Positions 43,411 to 51,444 of a DNA stretch of 64,000 nt are shown here, in pieces (position 1 is the stretch's first letter; each line of letters opens with the position of its first letter). Source of the DNA: Oscillospiraceae bacterium (lineage in GTDB: Bacteria > Bacillota > Clostridia > Oscillospirales > Ruminococcaceae); assembly GCA_022800935.1 (NCBI GenBank), contig JAAWRH010000021.1:1-64000 (forward strand), read 5' to 3'. The notes under the pieces were generated by a model, which worked only from the letters and a program-made list of their open reading frames with translations, searched no databases and had not been told where the DNA came from. The translations under genes and the position numbers were made by a program.

Positions 43411-43462
43411 TTTGACGATGCCTCCTGCCTGTTATATTCATATTTTTCCTTGTCTTACTAAA

Positions 43463-43491
43463 ATTATACTATGTTTTCGGCAGTTTGGCAA
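43463..43491 (-). promoter_or_regulatory. Promoter of AAA/DUF4143 gene inside repeat array
   Basis: TATAAT (43463-43468, minus strand) has TTGCCA (43486-43491) exactly 17 bases upstream. The -35 lies inside repeat copy 1, so any protein bound to the repeats would cover the promoter. Confidence 0.7.
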
Positions 43492-43592
43492 ATTATTTTT
43501 CGGCTCTTTGGCTTGTTTTTGTTCGGCAATTTGGCATTATTTTATTCGGCAGTTTGGACTATTTTTATTCGGCAGTTTGGCATTTCTGTAAT
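43478..43592. repeat. Five tandem 23-bp repeats
   Basis: CGG begins at 43478, 43501, 43524, 43547 and 43570, an exact period of 23 bases. The consensus is CGGCAGTTTGGC followed by an 11-base T-rich filler. Four copies keep at least ten of the twelve core bases. The spacing of slightly over two helical turns puts all cores close to one face of the DNA. The array lies between the divergent ATPase and uridine phosphorylase genes and contains the -35 of the former. Confidence 0.9.
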
Positions 43593-43641
43593 CTGTTGCC
43601 AATCCGCTCTAAATTATTTATAGGTATTTCATGGTTTTCTC

Positions 43642-43670
43642 TTGTATTTTTGAAAAAAATTGGATATAAT
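43642..43670 (+). promoter_or_regulatory. Promoter of uridine phosphorylase gene
   Basis: TTGTAT (43642-43647) and TATAAT (43665-43670) with a 17-base spacer, about 100 bases before the start codon. Confidence 0.7.
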
Positions 43671-43768
43671 GAATGCAAAAGAAACCCTTGCGAGTGCCTT
43701 TTCCCCAAAAGCTGGTGCTGCGGGAAACGGGCACTCATCAATCTATCATTCAGAAAGAAGGCTGCTGT

Positions 43769-44563
43769 ATGGGTATGGATGGTTTTTCTTTTGGCACCTT
43801 TCAAAGCGAGCGGCAGTTCCACATCAAGGCCCTGCCTGAGGAGGTGGGCGGTTACGTCTTCCTGGTGGGCGACCCCGGACGCTGCCCTACAATCGCCCAG
43901 TTGTTTGACAATCCCGTCCACATTGGCTTTAACCGGGAATACAATCTCTACACCGGGACCATGGACGGACAAAAGGTCAGCGTCTGCTCCACCGGCATCG
44001 GCGGGCCGTCGGCGGCCATTGCCGTGGAGGAGCTGGTCCGGTGCGGCGCTCACACCTTTATCCGGGTGGGAACCTGCGGCGGCATGGACCTGCCGGTAAA
44101 GGGCGGGGACCTGGTGATTGCCCAGTCCGCCATCCGCGCCGAGGGGACCAGCTATGAGTACATCCCCCAGGGCTACCCCGCCTCCGCCAATTTCAGCGTC
44201 ATCTGCGCCCTCCGGGACGCGGCGGAAGCGCTGGGCAAGGCGGAGTACCACGTCGGGGTGGTGCAGAGCAAGGACAGCTTTTACGGAGAAACCGAGCCGG
44301 ACACCATGCCGGTGGCATACGACCTGAACCAACGGGTCCCGGCCTATGTAAAATGCGGCTGCCTGGCAACCGAGATGGAGTGCGCGGCAATCTTCTCTGT
44401 CGGGCTGGTGAGAAGGGTCCGCTGCGGGGCGATTCTCACCGCCCTCTGGAACGACGGCAGGACCAAGACGGGGCTTTCGGACACCCCCACGCAGGATTCC
44501 GGCAACGCCATCGCCTGCGCGGCAGAGGCCATGCGCCTGCTGATTGCCCGCGATCAACAATAG
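43769..44563 (+). CDS. udp: Nucleoside phosphorylase, probable uridine phosphorylase
   Basis: A 264-residue member of the nucleoside phosphorylase family I, which splits uridine with phosphate into uracil and ribose-1-phosphate. It shows the phosphate-binding VGDPGRCPTIAQLFD, STGIGGPSAAIAVEEL, RVGTCGGMDLPVKGGDLVIAQSA and the ribose-binding MECAAIFSVG. The ATG at 43769 has AGAAGG seven bases upstream; an earlier extension is not conserved-looking. Residue choice between uridine and purine nucleosides is not certain from sequence. It salvages nucleosides for carbon or nucleotides. Confidence 0.88.
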   Translation: MGMDGFSFGTFQSERQFHIKALPEEVGGYVFLVGDPGRCPTIAQLFDNPVHIGFNREYNLYTGTMDGQKVSVCSTGIGGPSAAIAVEELVRCGAHTFIRVGTCGGMDLPVKGGDLVIAQSAIRAEGTSYEYIPQGYPASANFSVICALRDAAEALGKAEYHVGVVQSKDSFYGETEPDTMPVAYDLNQRVPAYVKCGCLATEMECAAIFSVGLVRRVRCGAILTALWNDGRTKTGLSDTPTQDSGNAIACAAEAMRLLIARDQQ

Positions 44564-44567
44564 TAAA

Positions 44568-44617
44568 AAACCGGCAGGGCCGTGCGTCATAAAGCGCACC
44601 GTCCTTCCGGTTTTCCT
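44568..44617. terminator. Terminator after uridine phosphorylase
   Basis: AAAACCGG and AGG pair with CCT and CCGGTTTT across a long loop that contains an additional GTGCG/CGCAC pairing. It lies between convergent udp and def and may serve both. Confidence 0.7.
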
Positions 44618-44637
44618 TTCCGCGGTTTGGCAGAGGG

Positions 44638-45090
44638 TCAATCCACCCTGCGGCTTATTTTATCCACAAACACGATTCCATCCAGATGGTCTATCTCATG
44701 GCAGAGGCAGCGGGCCAGCATGTCCTTCCCTTCGATTTCAATCTCCCTGCCGTCCCGGTCCAGGGCGCGGACCTTGACCCGCTTGGGGCGCTTGACCATC
44801 CCAAAGATGCCGGGAAAGCTCATGCAGCCCTCCGGGCCGTCCTGTTCCCCCTCGGCGGAGAGAATTTCCGGATTTACAAGCTGATACTGCACACCGTCCA
44901 CATCAATGACCACCAGGCGGCGCAGGATGCCCACCTGGTTTCCTGCCAATCCCCCGCAGTTTGGGGTATGGCGCATGGTATCGGTCATGTCGTCCAAAAT
45001 GGTGCGGATGCGGTCATCAACGGCGCCCACAGGGCGGCAGTGCTTGCGGAGCGTTTCATCCTCGGAAATTCTAATCTCTAACAGTGCCAT
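44638..45090 (-). CDS. def: Peptide deformylase
   Basis: A 150-residue metalloenzyme that removes the formyl group from nascent proteins. The three motifs are readable: GGLAGNQVG (46-54, usually GxGLAAxQ), EGCMSFPG with metal ligand Cys89, and HEIDHLDG with His131, Glu132, His135. The ATG at 45090 has AAGGAGG nine bases upstream. Replacement of the second Ala by Gly and of the usual Leu/Val in motif II is mild. It stands alone and not with fmt. Confidence 0.95.
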   Translation of the reverse strand: MALLEIRISEDETLRKHCRPVGAVDDRIRTILDDMTDTMRHTPNCGGLAGNQVGILRRLVVIDVDGVQYQLVNPEILSAEGEQDGPEGCMSFPGIFGMVKRPKRVKVRALDRDGREIEIEGKDMLARCLCHEIDHLDGIVFVDKISRRVD

Positions 45091-45216
45091 CCGGCTCATC
45101 CTCCTTTTTGTTGCTTTTACAGGATATCGCAAAACCGGCGGGTTGTCAAGATGGGGAAAAGGAGGATTCATGCTTTAGACTTTAGGTTTTCGTTTTGGCA
45201 TTGGCTTCAGCAACCG

Positions 45217-46086
45217 CTAAACAAGGTATTCCGTTACAACGCAGAAGCCGGAGCTGGCCTGTTCCTCTTTCTGCGTGTTCCGGTCAAATTCCTCCCGGCT
45301 GCATTTCTCAATGCCGGTCAGCGTTCCGTTCCCGGCGGCATCCAAATGGGCATAGTCACGGACAGTATAAATATCCACAGTTCCGTCGCCGCATCCCATG
45401 GTGCGCATTGCCCCTTTGAACTTCCCTCCGGTCAGGCTTTCGCCGTTGGAGGTCAGCACATCCCGGAAAAAGCGCACCTTTTCACCGTTGAAATACCACT
45501 GGTCATTTTTAATGTCATAGGTGACCCCAAACGCCTCATATTCCCGTGCCATCTCCTCCAGCTCCTTCTGGGAGAGGGGATCACCGGCTATGGCAACAGC
45601 GGGAGGCGGATTTTTGATTGCCTCTATATTGCGGGCGGCAAACTCCTTTTCCGAAAATTCCTTTACGTCCACCAGCTTCCCGCTGGGGTCAAACGAACCG
45701 TCTGCAAAGCGGACAAAGCTGCTCCTGTCGCGGACGGCATACACATCGACCACCCCTTTTTCGTCGAAAAAGTCATTGCCGACCTGTATTCCGTCCCCTA
45801 TGGTATAGTAGTCCTCAAACCACCGTACCGTCTTGCCCTTATATTGCAGTTCCCTTTTGCCGCTGTCATAGGTCAGTCCAAAGGGCTCATAGGGCTTGAA
45901 TCGTTCCTCATAGGAGACATCGCCGGACTCCCCGCCGCTTTCCGCAAAGACGGCGACGGACGGAGCGGCTGTATCCTCCGTCTGAGGGGATTCCCCTTTG
46001 GATGCCGCCCCGGCGCTGAACCCGGCCAGGCATCCCGCGGCCAGTATCCCTCCAAAGGCTGATGCTAACAGTTTTCTTGTGTTCAT
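45217..46086 (-). CDS. Secreted protein with two FGxTYD/VRxF repeat modules
   Basis: A 289-residue exported protein: a signal peptide to about residue 28, a Ser/Thr/Glu-rich spacer, then two homologous modules. Module 1 has YEPFGLTYDSGKRELQYKGK, VRWFEDYY and VDVYAVRD; module 2 has YEAFGVTYDIKNDQWYFNGE, VRFFRDVL and VDIYTVRD. Similar modules occur at the ends of BlaR1/M56 peptidases in Firmicutes. A beta-rich ligand- or cell-wall-binding role is possible. Three 11-bp direct repeats lie upstream and the two-component genes are encoded on the same strand, so it is probably their target. Confidence 0.7.
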   Translation of the reverse strand: MNTRKLLASAFGGILAAGCLAGFSAGAASKGESPQTEDTAAPSVAVFAESGGESGDVSYEERFKPYEPFGLTYDSGKRELQYKGKTVRWFEDYYTIGDGIQVGNDFFDEKGVVDVYAVRDRSSFVRFADGSFDPSGKLVDVKEFSEKEFAARNIEAIKNPPPAVAIAGDPLSQKELEEMAREYEAFGVTYDIKNDQWYFNGEKVRFFRDVLTSNGESLTGGKFKGAMRTMGCGDGTVDIYTVRDYAHLDAAGNGTLTGIEKCSREEFDRNTQKEEQASSGFCVVTEYLV

Positions 46087-46135
46087 GGAAGAAACACATC
46101 CTTTCTTTGAGTGTATCTAAAGATTACCACCCTTT

Positions 46136-46163
46136 TTTGGGATACATTTGGGTTTTATTTGGG
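46136..46163 (-). promoter_or_regulatory. Three 11-bp direct repeats before secreted protein gene
   Basis: TTTGGG (CCCAAA on the minus strand) begins at 46136, 46147 and 46158, an exact period of 11. Period and position, 50-77 bases before the secreted-protein start, fit tandem binding of OmpR-type regulator monomers such as that encoded at 47589-48260. No equally good -35 is present. Confidence 0.55.
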
Positions 46164-46186
46164 ATTTCTGTGTAACTGCGTTTTTT

Positions 46187-47605
46187 TCAGATGCGAAAGG
46201 AAAACTTCACCCCGGAGGGTGTGTTGCAGACGGCACACTCGCTTTTATGCTGGCGCAGTATCTCCTGCACAATATACAGCCCAAGCCCGCTTCCGCCGGT
46301 TTTGCGGCTTCTGGATTGGTCTACACGATAAAATGCGTCAAACAGCCTGGGGATGCTGTCCTCCGGGATATGTGTACCTGTATTTTCAACGGAAAAAGCT
46401 GTCTGCCCCTGCTCCGTAAAAGCCGCGATGTGGATATTCGCCCCCTGGGGCGAATACTTGACGGCGTTCCCGATGAGGTTGGAAAACACCTTGTCCATCA
46501 ACATTTTATTTCCGCTTATCACAACCGCCGGCGGCAGATGGAGATGAATTTGCAGCTCCTTCTCCACAATGAAGTCCTCGGTTTCCCGCAAATAGGCCTT
46601 GATAATCTGAACGCAGTCCAGCCGGTCCAGCCTGAGATGATCTCCCGCGGTCTCCAGCCGCGAAATGGTCAGCAGCTCCTGTACCATTGTCTCAAGGCTA
46701 TTGGCAATCTCCAGCGACCTTGTCAAATATTTTTTATGATTCTTATAGTCGCCGATGCCGAGGAGCATCCCCTCCAACTGCCCCTTTATGACAGTGACAG
46801 GCGTTTTCAGTTCATGGGATACCGCTGAAAAAAAGCTTGTGCGGATCTGTTCCATCTTCTTTTCATGGGCAATATCTGCCTCAAGCTTTTTGTTTGCGCT
46901 TTGCAGCTCGAACAGCGCGGAGGAAAGATTGCGGGACAGGGTATTAAGGCTTTTCCCAAGTATCCCCAGCTCATCCGTCCGCCCCTCGTCCACCTGCCAA
47001 TCCAACTGTAAACAGGACATTTTCTCCGATATCCGGCTGATGGCCAGCACCGGGCCTGTAATGATGCGGGAGTAAAGCCAGGATACGGCAAACGCAGCCG
47101 CCAAAGCCGTCAGCAGGATAACGGGAAACACGCGGATAAAGGACTGCCTCAGCTCCGCTGTCTCCTCCGCCGTCCCGTAGACGATGAGCATATACCGGTC
47201 GCCGCTGTCTGAAAAAGAAAAAAAGTAATTGTTCGATAAGACAGGAGCGGCGTTTCCCGCCTCAACAAGCGATACCTGCGCAACAGCGCCTGTCCATTCA
47301 TCATCCCATTCATCCGTAGGCAGCGGCACCAAATCGCCGCCGCTGTTGTACAGTTCAACCGAATCAATCTCCATATCCGCGATGAAACAGTCAAACAGTC
47401 CGCCGCTGTCCGAAAAGGTTGTTTTTTCCAGTTCGGAAATGAAATCCCCCGCCCGCTCATCTAAAATAGCGTTCAGCCTGTTGGAGTAGGTCTGCGGCAT
47501 CAGCCAGGCCAGCATTCCAAACCCCAGCAGCGATATGCCCAGCAGCATGGCCGCCGTGAGGAGAAATACTTTAGCAAACAGGCTGCTTTTAAATTTCTTT
47601 ATCAA
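46187..47605 (-). CDS. Sensor histidine kinase
   Basis: A 472-residue membrane kinase. Two helices (about residues 10-33 and 158-180, counting from the TTG start) enclose a 120-residue extracellular sensor domain rich in Asp; a HAMP linker follows, then HisKA with His264 in SHELKTP and a complete ATPase domain (NLIGNAVKYSP, GGSGLGLYIV). The TTG at 47605 is the most plausible start, overlapping the regulator gene by 17 bp with GAGGAG twelve bases upstream; the exact start is uncertain. It pairs with the response regulator. The signal is likely a cell-envelope condition. Confidence 0.88.
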   Translation of the reverse strand: MIKKFKSSLFAKVFLLTAAMLLGISLLGFGMLAWLMPQTYSNRLNAILDERAGDFISELEKTTFSDSGGLFDCFIADMEIDSVELYNSGGDLVPLPTDEWDDEWTGAVAQVSLVEAGNAAPVLSNNYFFSFSDSGDRYMLIVYGTAEETAELRQSFIRVFPVILLTALAAAFAVSWLYSRIITGPVLAISRISEKMSCLQLDWQVDEGRTDELGILGKSLNTLSRNLSSALFELQSANKKLEADIAHEKKMEQIRTSFFSAVSHELKTPVTVIKGQLEGMLLGIGDYKNHKKYLTRSLEIANSLETMVQELLTISRLETAGDHLRLDRLDCVQIIKAYLRETEDFIVEKELQIHLHLPPAVVISGNKMLMDKVFSNLIGNAVKYSPQGANIHIAAFTEQGQTAFSVENTGTHIPEDSIPRLFDAFYRVDQSRSRKTGGSGLGLYIVQEILRQHKSECAVCNTPSGVKFSFRI

Positions 47606-48260
47606 TTTTATATCCCACTCCTCTGATTGTCTGGATAAAGCCGATTCCCAGCTTTTTGCGCAGATTCTTGATATGCGTATCCACCACCCGCTCATCCCCG
47701 TAAAAATCATACCGCCACAGCTTGTCCAAAAGGTTCTGCCTGGTCAGAATGCGGCCCTGGTGGGTCAGCAGCTCGCCCAGCACCTCAAATTCCCGCTGTG
47801 TCAGCTCGCAGACGGCTCCGTCCACAGTGGCTGTGTAGCTGTCGTAATCCAAAATAAGGTTCTGGTAGGCAATCGTTTTATGCCCGTCGTCCTTTGTCCC
47901 GCCGCTCCGCCGCAGAACGGCGGCAATCCTGCGGACCAGAATCGGTATGGAAAAGGGTTTGGTGACATAGTCGTCCACCTGCAAATCCAGTCCCCGTATC
48001 TGCTCTTCCTCCCCGTTTAACGCGGTAAGCATGATGATGGGAACCTGGGACTGCTTCCTGATACATTCGCAGACGGCAAACCCGTCAATTTTAGGAAGCA
48101 TCACATCGAGCAGCACCAGATCAAACCGCTGGGCGGAAAAGGAGGAAAGAGCCTCTACCCCGTCCCCCGCTATGATAACCTGATAGCCAATCTCCCGCAG
48201 CAAATTTTTTAATAACTCCTGAATGTCCGGATCATCCTCAACCACTAAAATTTTTTGCAT
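47589..48260 (-). CDS. OmpR/PhoB-family response regulator
   Basis: A 223-residue regulator with receiver domain phospho-acceptor Asp52 (LVLLDVMLP), Lys101 in VTKPFS and a winged-helix output domain (ELTQREFEVLGEL and VVDTHIKNLRKKLG). The ATG at 48260 has GGAGG eight bases upstream. Likely acts on the TTTGGG direct repeats upstream of the secreted-protein gene. It precedes its kinase in the same transcript. Confidence 0.93.
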   Translation of the reverse strand: MQKILVVEDDPDIQELLKNLLREIGYQVIIAGDGVEALSSFSAQRFDLVLLDVMLPKIDGFAVCECIRKQSQVPIIMLTALNGEEEQIRGLDLQVDDYVTKPFSIPILVRRIAAVLRRSGGTKDDGHKTIAYQNLILDYDSYTATVDGAVCELTQREFEVLGELLTHQGRILTRQNLLDKLWRYDFYGDERVVDTHIKNLRKKLGIGFIQTIRGVGYKIDKEI

Positions 48261-48374
48261 TGCAGACACCTCCAGGGAATAAGTATACCATAGGACTTTG
48301 TGATTCGTGTGAAGTTTTCCACTTTTTCTCCCCCTCTTTTTTCTGCGGAAACGCAAGGGGGGTGGGAGAAAGGA

Positions 48375-48403
48375 TTGTTTTCAGCGGGAAGGTGTGCTAT
48401 ACT
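48375..48403 (+). promoter_or_regulatory. Promoter of GNAT-like gene
   Basis: TTGTTT (48375-48380) and TATACT (48398-48403) with a 17-base spacer, about 53 bases before the start codon at 48457. Confidence 0.65.
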
Positions 48404-48456
48404 TAGGTCAGCAAGTGAATCGAAAAACCGGGACTTATGATTAGGGAGAATCTTAA

Positions 48457-49173
48457 ATGATAGTAATTGAACCTCATGGCACTAATCGCTGCCAAGTCTT
48501 TCATTCAGATATCAATATCGGTTTTATTTCTATCCGCTGCAATCCATATCACGCGCAGAATTATTATTTGGATTTAGAGCTTAAGCAATATGATTTGGCA
48601 AACGCAAAGGAACTGTTCAGGCTGCTCCGATTAAAACTATCCCGGCCGCTGCAGGTTATGCTGTATTCACGGGAAATTGAAAAATCTGCCTTTTTGCTTG
48701 CCGGAGGTTTTCAAAAAAGACGGCAATGCTTTGAAATGGACGTAAGCACTGCTGATTTGAAAGCTCCTATAAACGATTCCATTCCAATCATTGAGGTTGG
48801 GCGGGGCGACCCTGCCTATCGAGCTTGCTGCGGCCTGCTTTATAGTAGCTATCGTAAAAATCATGAAGCAATTAATCCTTTAACAGCGACTAAGGAATTA
48901 TTTTATCGCAAGCTGCCTGACACGGTGATATTTCAGCAGGAAAACGGAGATATTCTAAACTTTGCATTTATTGAAGAAAATGAAATCGCCTACATTGGGA
49001 CTTCCAGGCAATCTTATTTTCATGACTTCGCACAGACCTTACTTTCTCGGATGCTGACTAAATATAACAGCGTTTCATTTGAATGCGACAGCTGTGATCC
49101 AGTTGCAATGGAATTGAGAGCTTTTTTTGATCTCTCAAACATGGATTCTTATGATACCTATATTCTCAACTAA
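48457..49173 (+). CDS. GNAT-fold acetyltransferase-like protein
   Basis: A 238-residue protein of moderately AT-rich codon use. The last third has the acetyl-CoA fold pattern of FAFIEENEIAYIGTSRQ, then FAQTLLSRMLTKY and VSFECDSCDPVAMELRAFF, which resembles GNAT acetyltransferases. The first half carries a second, weaker GNAT-like half (DLELKQYDLANAKELFRLLR). The substrate is unknown. The ribosome binding site before the ATG is poor (AGGGAGAATCTTAA). Assignment is moderate. Confidence 0.65.
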   Translation: MIVIEPHGTNRCQVFHSDINIGFISIRCNPYHAQNYYLDLELKQYDLANAKELFRLLRLKLSRPLQVMLYSREIEKSAFLLAGGFQKRRQCFEMDVSTADLKAPINDSIPIIEVGRGDPAYRACCGLLYSSYRKNHEAINPLTATKELFYRKLPDTVIFQQENGDILNFAFIEENEIAYIGTSRQSYFHDFAQTLLSRMLTKYNSVSFECDSCDPVAMELRAFFDLSNMDSYDTYILN

Positions 49174-49333
49174 AAAAGGGGTCAAAACGAGAGATTTGGA
49201 AATCATTTCCATTTTCAATCGTCTGCTCATATTCTACAGAAAGGGTGTTTTACATGAAATACAAAACTACATTGACGCAAACAAATTTAAGGAGGGCATC
49301 TGTATTCTGACCCTCCGAAAGCAGGAGGATTTT

Positions 49334-50149
49334 ATGTCTTTAAATTGGATTAACCCGAAGGATTATTCCTTCAACAGCTTTCTCTTATTGGAACGGTTTC
49401 AAATTCGCCTGATGCTGGAGGCGAACGGATGGCTAAGCAATAAAGCCAAATGGAGGGAAAGCATGGGGATGGCGCTGAACGCCAATCCCGCCGTAAAATG
49501 GTATTTCATCCACCGCTGCCCGGAGTGCGCCCCGCTGGTCGAGGAGCTGGCCGCAAAGTCCCCTTCCCCGTTGAACGGAGACCAGATTAGAGAAGCCGAG
49601 GAATACACTTTACAAAGTGTAGAGGACTTTACCATTTATACAACACCGGAGGCCATGGCCAGGCAGTGCGACTTTATCCGGGGCTGGAACAAGGAACGCC
49701 TGTTTGAACTTGCGGACCTGTCGGGGAAGGTTGTTCTGGATGTGGGGGCCGGTTCCGGCCGCCTGACCTTTGCCGCCGCCGAAAGGGCCGAATGGGTTTA
49801 CGCGGTGGAACCGGTGGGTACGCTCCGTGAGTTTATGCGGGATAAAATCAAACGGGAGGGAATCCGGAATGTCCGGGTTCTGGACGGCCTGGTGGAAGAA
49901 ATCCCCTTTCCCGACAATACCTTTGATGTGGTGATGTCCGGCCATGTTGTGGGGGATCATTATGAGGAGGAAATCGCCGAGCTGACCAGGGTTTGCAGGC
50001 CGGGAGGCTGGCTGCTGGACTGTCCGGGCGATTCCGAACACGATATCACGCCAAGTGACGAACTTACAAAACGCGGCTGGGAGGAAATCCACTACACCGG
50101 CAGCTTTGGGAAGGACGTTTTTCTCTATCGAAAGCAGATAGAGAAGTAA
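49334..50149 (+). CDS. Class I SAM-dependent methyltransferase
   Basis: A 271-residue protein. After about 125 N-terminal residues with a RCPEC motif comes the methyltransferase domain: motif I VVLDVGAGSGRLTFAA, the acidic YAVEPVG, PFPDNTFDVVMSGHVVGDHYEEEI and a LTRVCRPGGWLLDCPG strand. The N-terminal region with Cys-x-x-Cys may bind zinc or the substrate. The ATG at 49334 has AGGAGG five or six bases upstream; the longer frame reaches into the previous gene. The 160 bases between this gene and the previous contain an AT-rich stretch and a GGAGGG/CCCTCC hairpin (49291-49316). Confidence 0.85.
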   Translation: MSLNWINPKDYSFNSFLLLERFQIRLMLEANGWLSNKAKWRESMGMALNANPAVKWYFIHRCPECAPLVEELAAKSPSPLNGDQIREAEEYTLQSVEDFTIYTTPEAMARQCDFIRGWNKERLFELADLSGKVVLDVGAGSGRLTFAAAERAEWVYAVEPVGTLREFMRDKIKREGIRNVRVLDGLVEEIPFPDNTFDVVMSGHVVGDHYEEEIAELTRVCRPGGWLLDCPGDSEHDITPSDELTKRGWEEIHYTGSFGKDVFLYRKQIEK

Positions 50150-50173
50150 GCAAAAAGCGCGGCACATAACCGC

Positions 50174-50207
50174 ACCCGGCGGGCTTTAGGGCCTGCCGGG
50201 TTTTTTT
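50174..50207 (+). terminator. Terminator after methyltransferase
   Basis: ACCCGGCGGGC pairs with GCCTGCCGGGT around a six-base loop, followed by seven T residues. Strong intrinsic terminator. Confidence 0.9.
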
Positions 50208-50248
50208 CCGTGTTTATGCAGATTCCCCCATCAATTTTTATTGCCTTA

Positions 50249-50291
50249 TTGACACTCCCCTCCTTCCCGTTTATAATAAGTTTATGTAAAC
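50249..50291 (+). promoter_or_regulatory. LacI gene promoter with palindromic operator
   Basis: TTGACA (50249-50254) and TATAAT (50272-50277) are 17 bases apart. GTTTATGTAAAC (50280-50291) is an imperfect palindrome at the start site, and a similar GTTTAC half stands again near 50318. Both may be operators for the LacI-type regulator encoded next. Confidence 0.65.
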
Positions 50292-50379
50292 AATTTAGCA
50301 ATTTTATTTTAAGTTTAGTTTACGGAGAAGGCCCCGCAGCGGCAGCCGTCTCCCGATATGGAAGGAAGGCGGTAATCCC

Positions 50380-51411
50380 ATGGGGATTAAAGTAAAAGAT
50401 CTGGCGAAAATGCTGGGGGTATCTCCCGCGACGGTCTCTCTGGCGCTGAACAACAAGGCGGGCATCAGTCAGGCAACCCGGCAGCGCATTTTTGACAAGC
50501 TCAGCGAGCTGGGCTACAGCGACCGGATTCCCATTCCCGCAGCCGAAAATCCGCTGAATATCCGCCTGGTCATCTATAAGAAACATGGGCTGGTTGTCTC
50601 GGACACCCATTTCTTTTCTCAGGTTATCGAGGGCATCAACCTGGCGGCCCGCCGTTACGGATATAACCTCCTTGTCACCTATCTCACCGGACAGGACTCC
50701 AGGGAGGAGCAACGCCGCCTGGCCAGCCTGGCCCCGTGCAGCGGCGTCATCCTGCTGGCTACCGAACTGGAGGCGGGGGACCTCTCCCCCTTCCTGGAAC
50801 TGGATATCCCCATTGTCCTGCTGGACAGCTACTTTGAAACAGTGGATGCGGACTGCATTGTCATCAACAACGCCCAGGGTGCGGCGGAGGCGGTGCGCCA
50901 TCTGCTGGAAAAGGGCCACCGGGAGATAGGCTATCTCCACAGCAGCGCCCATATCAACAACTTCCGGGAACGCCGGGAGGGCATGGAAAGCGCCCTCCAC
51001 GCCGCAGGGCTGGAGCTGACAGAGAAGATGATCTTCCCGGTGGAACCCTCTGTAGAGGGGGCGCGCCGCAGCCTGGCAAAGCTGCTGGAAGCGCCCGACA
51101 GACTGCCCACCGCCTTTTTTGCCGACAACGACCTTATCGCCATCGGCGCGGCCCAGGCCTTCCGGGATGTGGGGCTGCGGATTCCGGAGGACATCTCCCT
51201 GATTGGCTTTGACGATATGCCCATTGCGGAAATCATGGAGCCGCCCCTTTCCACCATACATGTGCCCAAGCAGCGCCTGGGGATGCTGGCGGTCTACCGG
51301 CTGGTGAGCTGCATCAACGGGGAAACAGACGAGTCGGTTAAAATAGAGGTCCGCACCCGGCTGACGGCGCGGGGCAGCGTCTCCAGCCGGCGGGGTATCG
51401 GTGGGGAATAA
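50380..51411 (+). CDS. LacI-family transcriptional regulator
   Basis: A 343-residue repressor with an N-terminal helix-turn-helix and hinge (KDLAKMLGVSPATVSLALN, residues 6-24) and a periplasmic-binding-like sensor domain (VSDTHFFSQVIEGINLAARR, FADNDLIAIGAAQAFRDVG, LIGFDDMPIAEIMEPPLST). It probably controls the downstream aldo/keto reductase and MATE genes, which are encoded in the same direction with short gaps, and itself. The effector, a sugar or related compound, is not readable. Confidence 0.92.
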   Translation: MGIKVKDLAKMLGVSPATVSLALNNKAGISQATRQRIFDKLSELGYSDRIPIPAAENPLNIRLVIYKKHGLVVSDTHFFSQVIEGINLAARRYGYNLLVTYLTGQDSREEQRRLASLAPCSGVILLATELEAGDLSPFLELDIPIVLLDSYFETVDADCIVINNAQGAAEAVRHLLEKGHREIGYLHSSAHINNFRERREGMESALHAAGLELTEKMIFPVEPSVEGARRSLAKLLEAPDRLPTAFFADNDLIAIGAAQAFRDVGLRIPEDISLIGFDDMPIAEIMEPPLSTIHVPKQRLGMLAVYRLVSCINGETDESVKIEVRTRLTARGSVSSRRGIGGE

Positions 51412-51444
51412 AACGACACGTACATCATGAAGGAGGAGCAGAAT

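Noticed and set aside
43478-43592. Possible CRISPR array
   Set aside because: The 23-bp copies are contiguous with no unique spacers between them, and no cas genes are near. They are tandem repeats.
49127-49333. N-terminal extension of the methyltransferase to 340 residues
   Set aside because: The extension lies in AT-rich DNA overlapping the previous gene, while AGGAGG stands right before the ATG at 49334.
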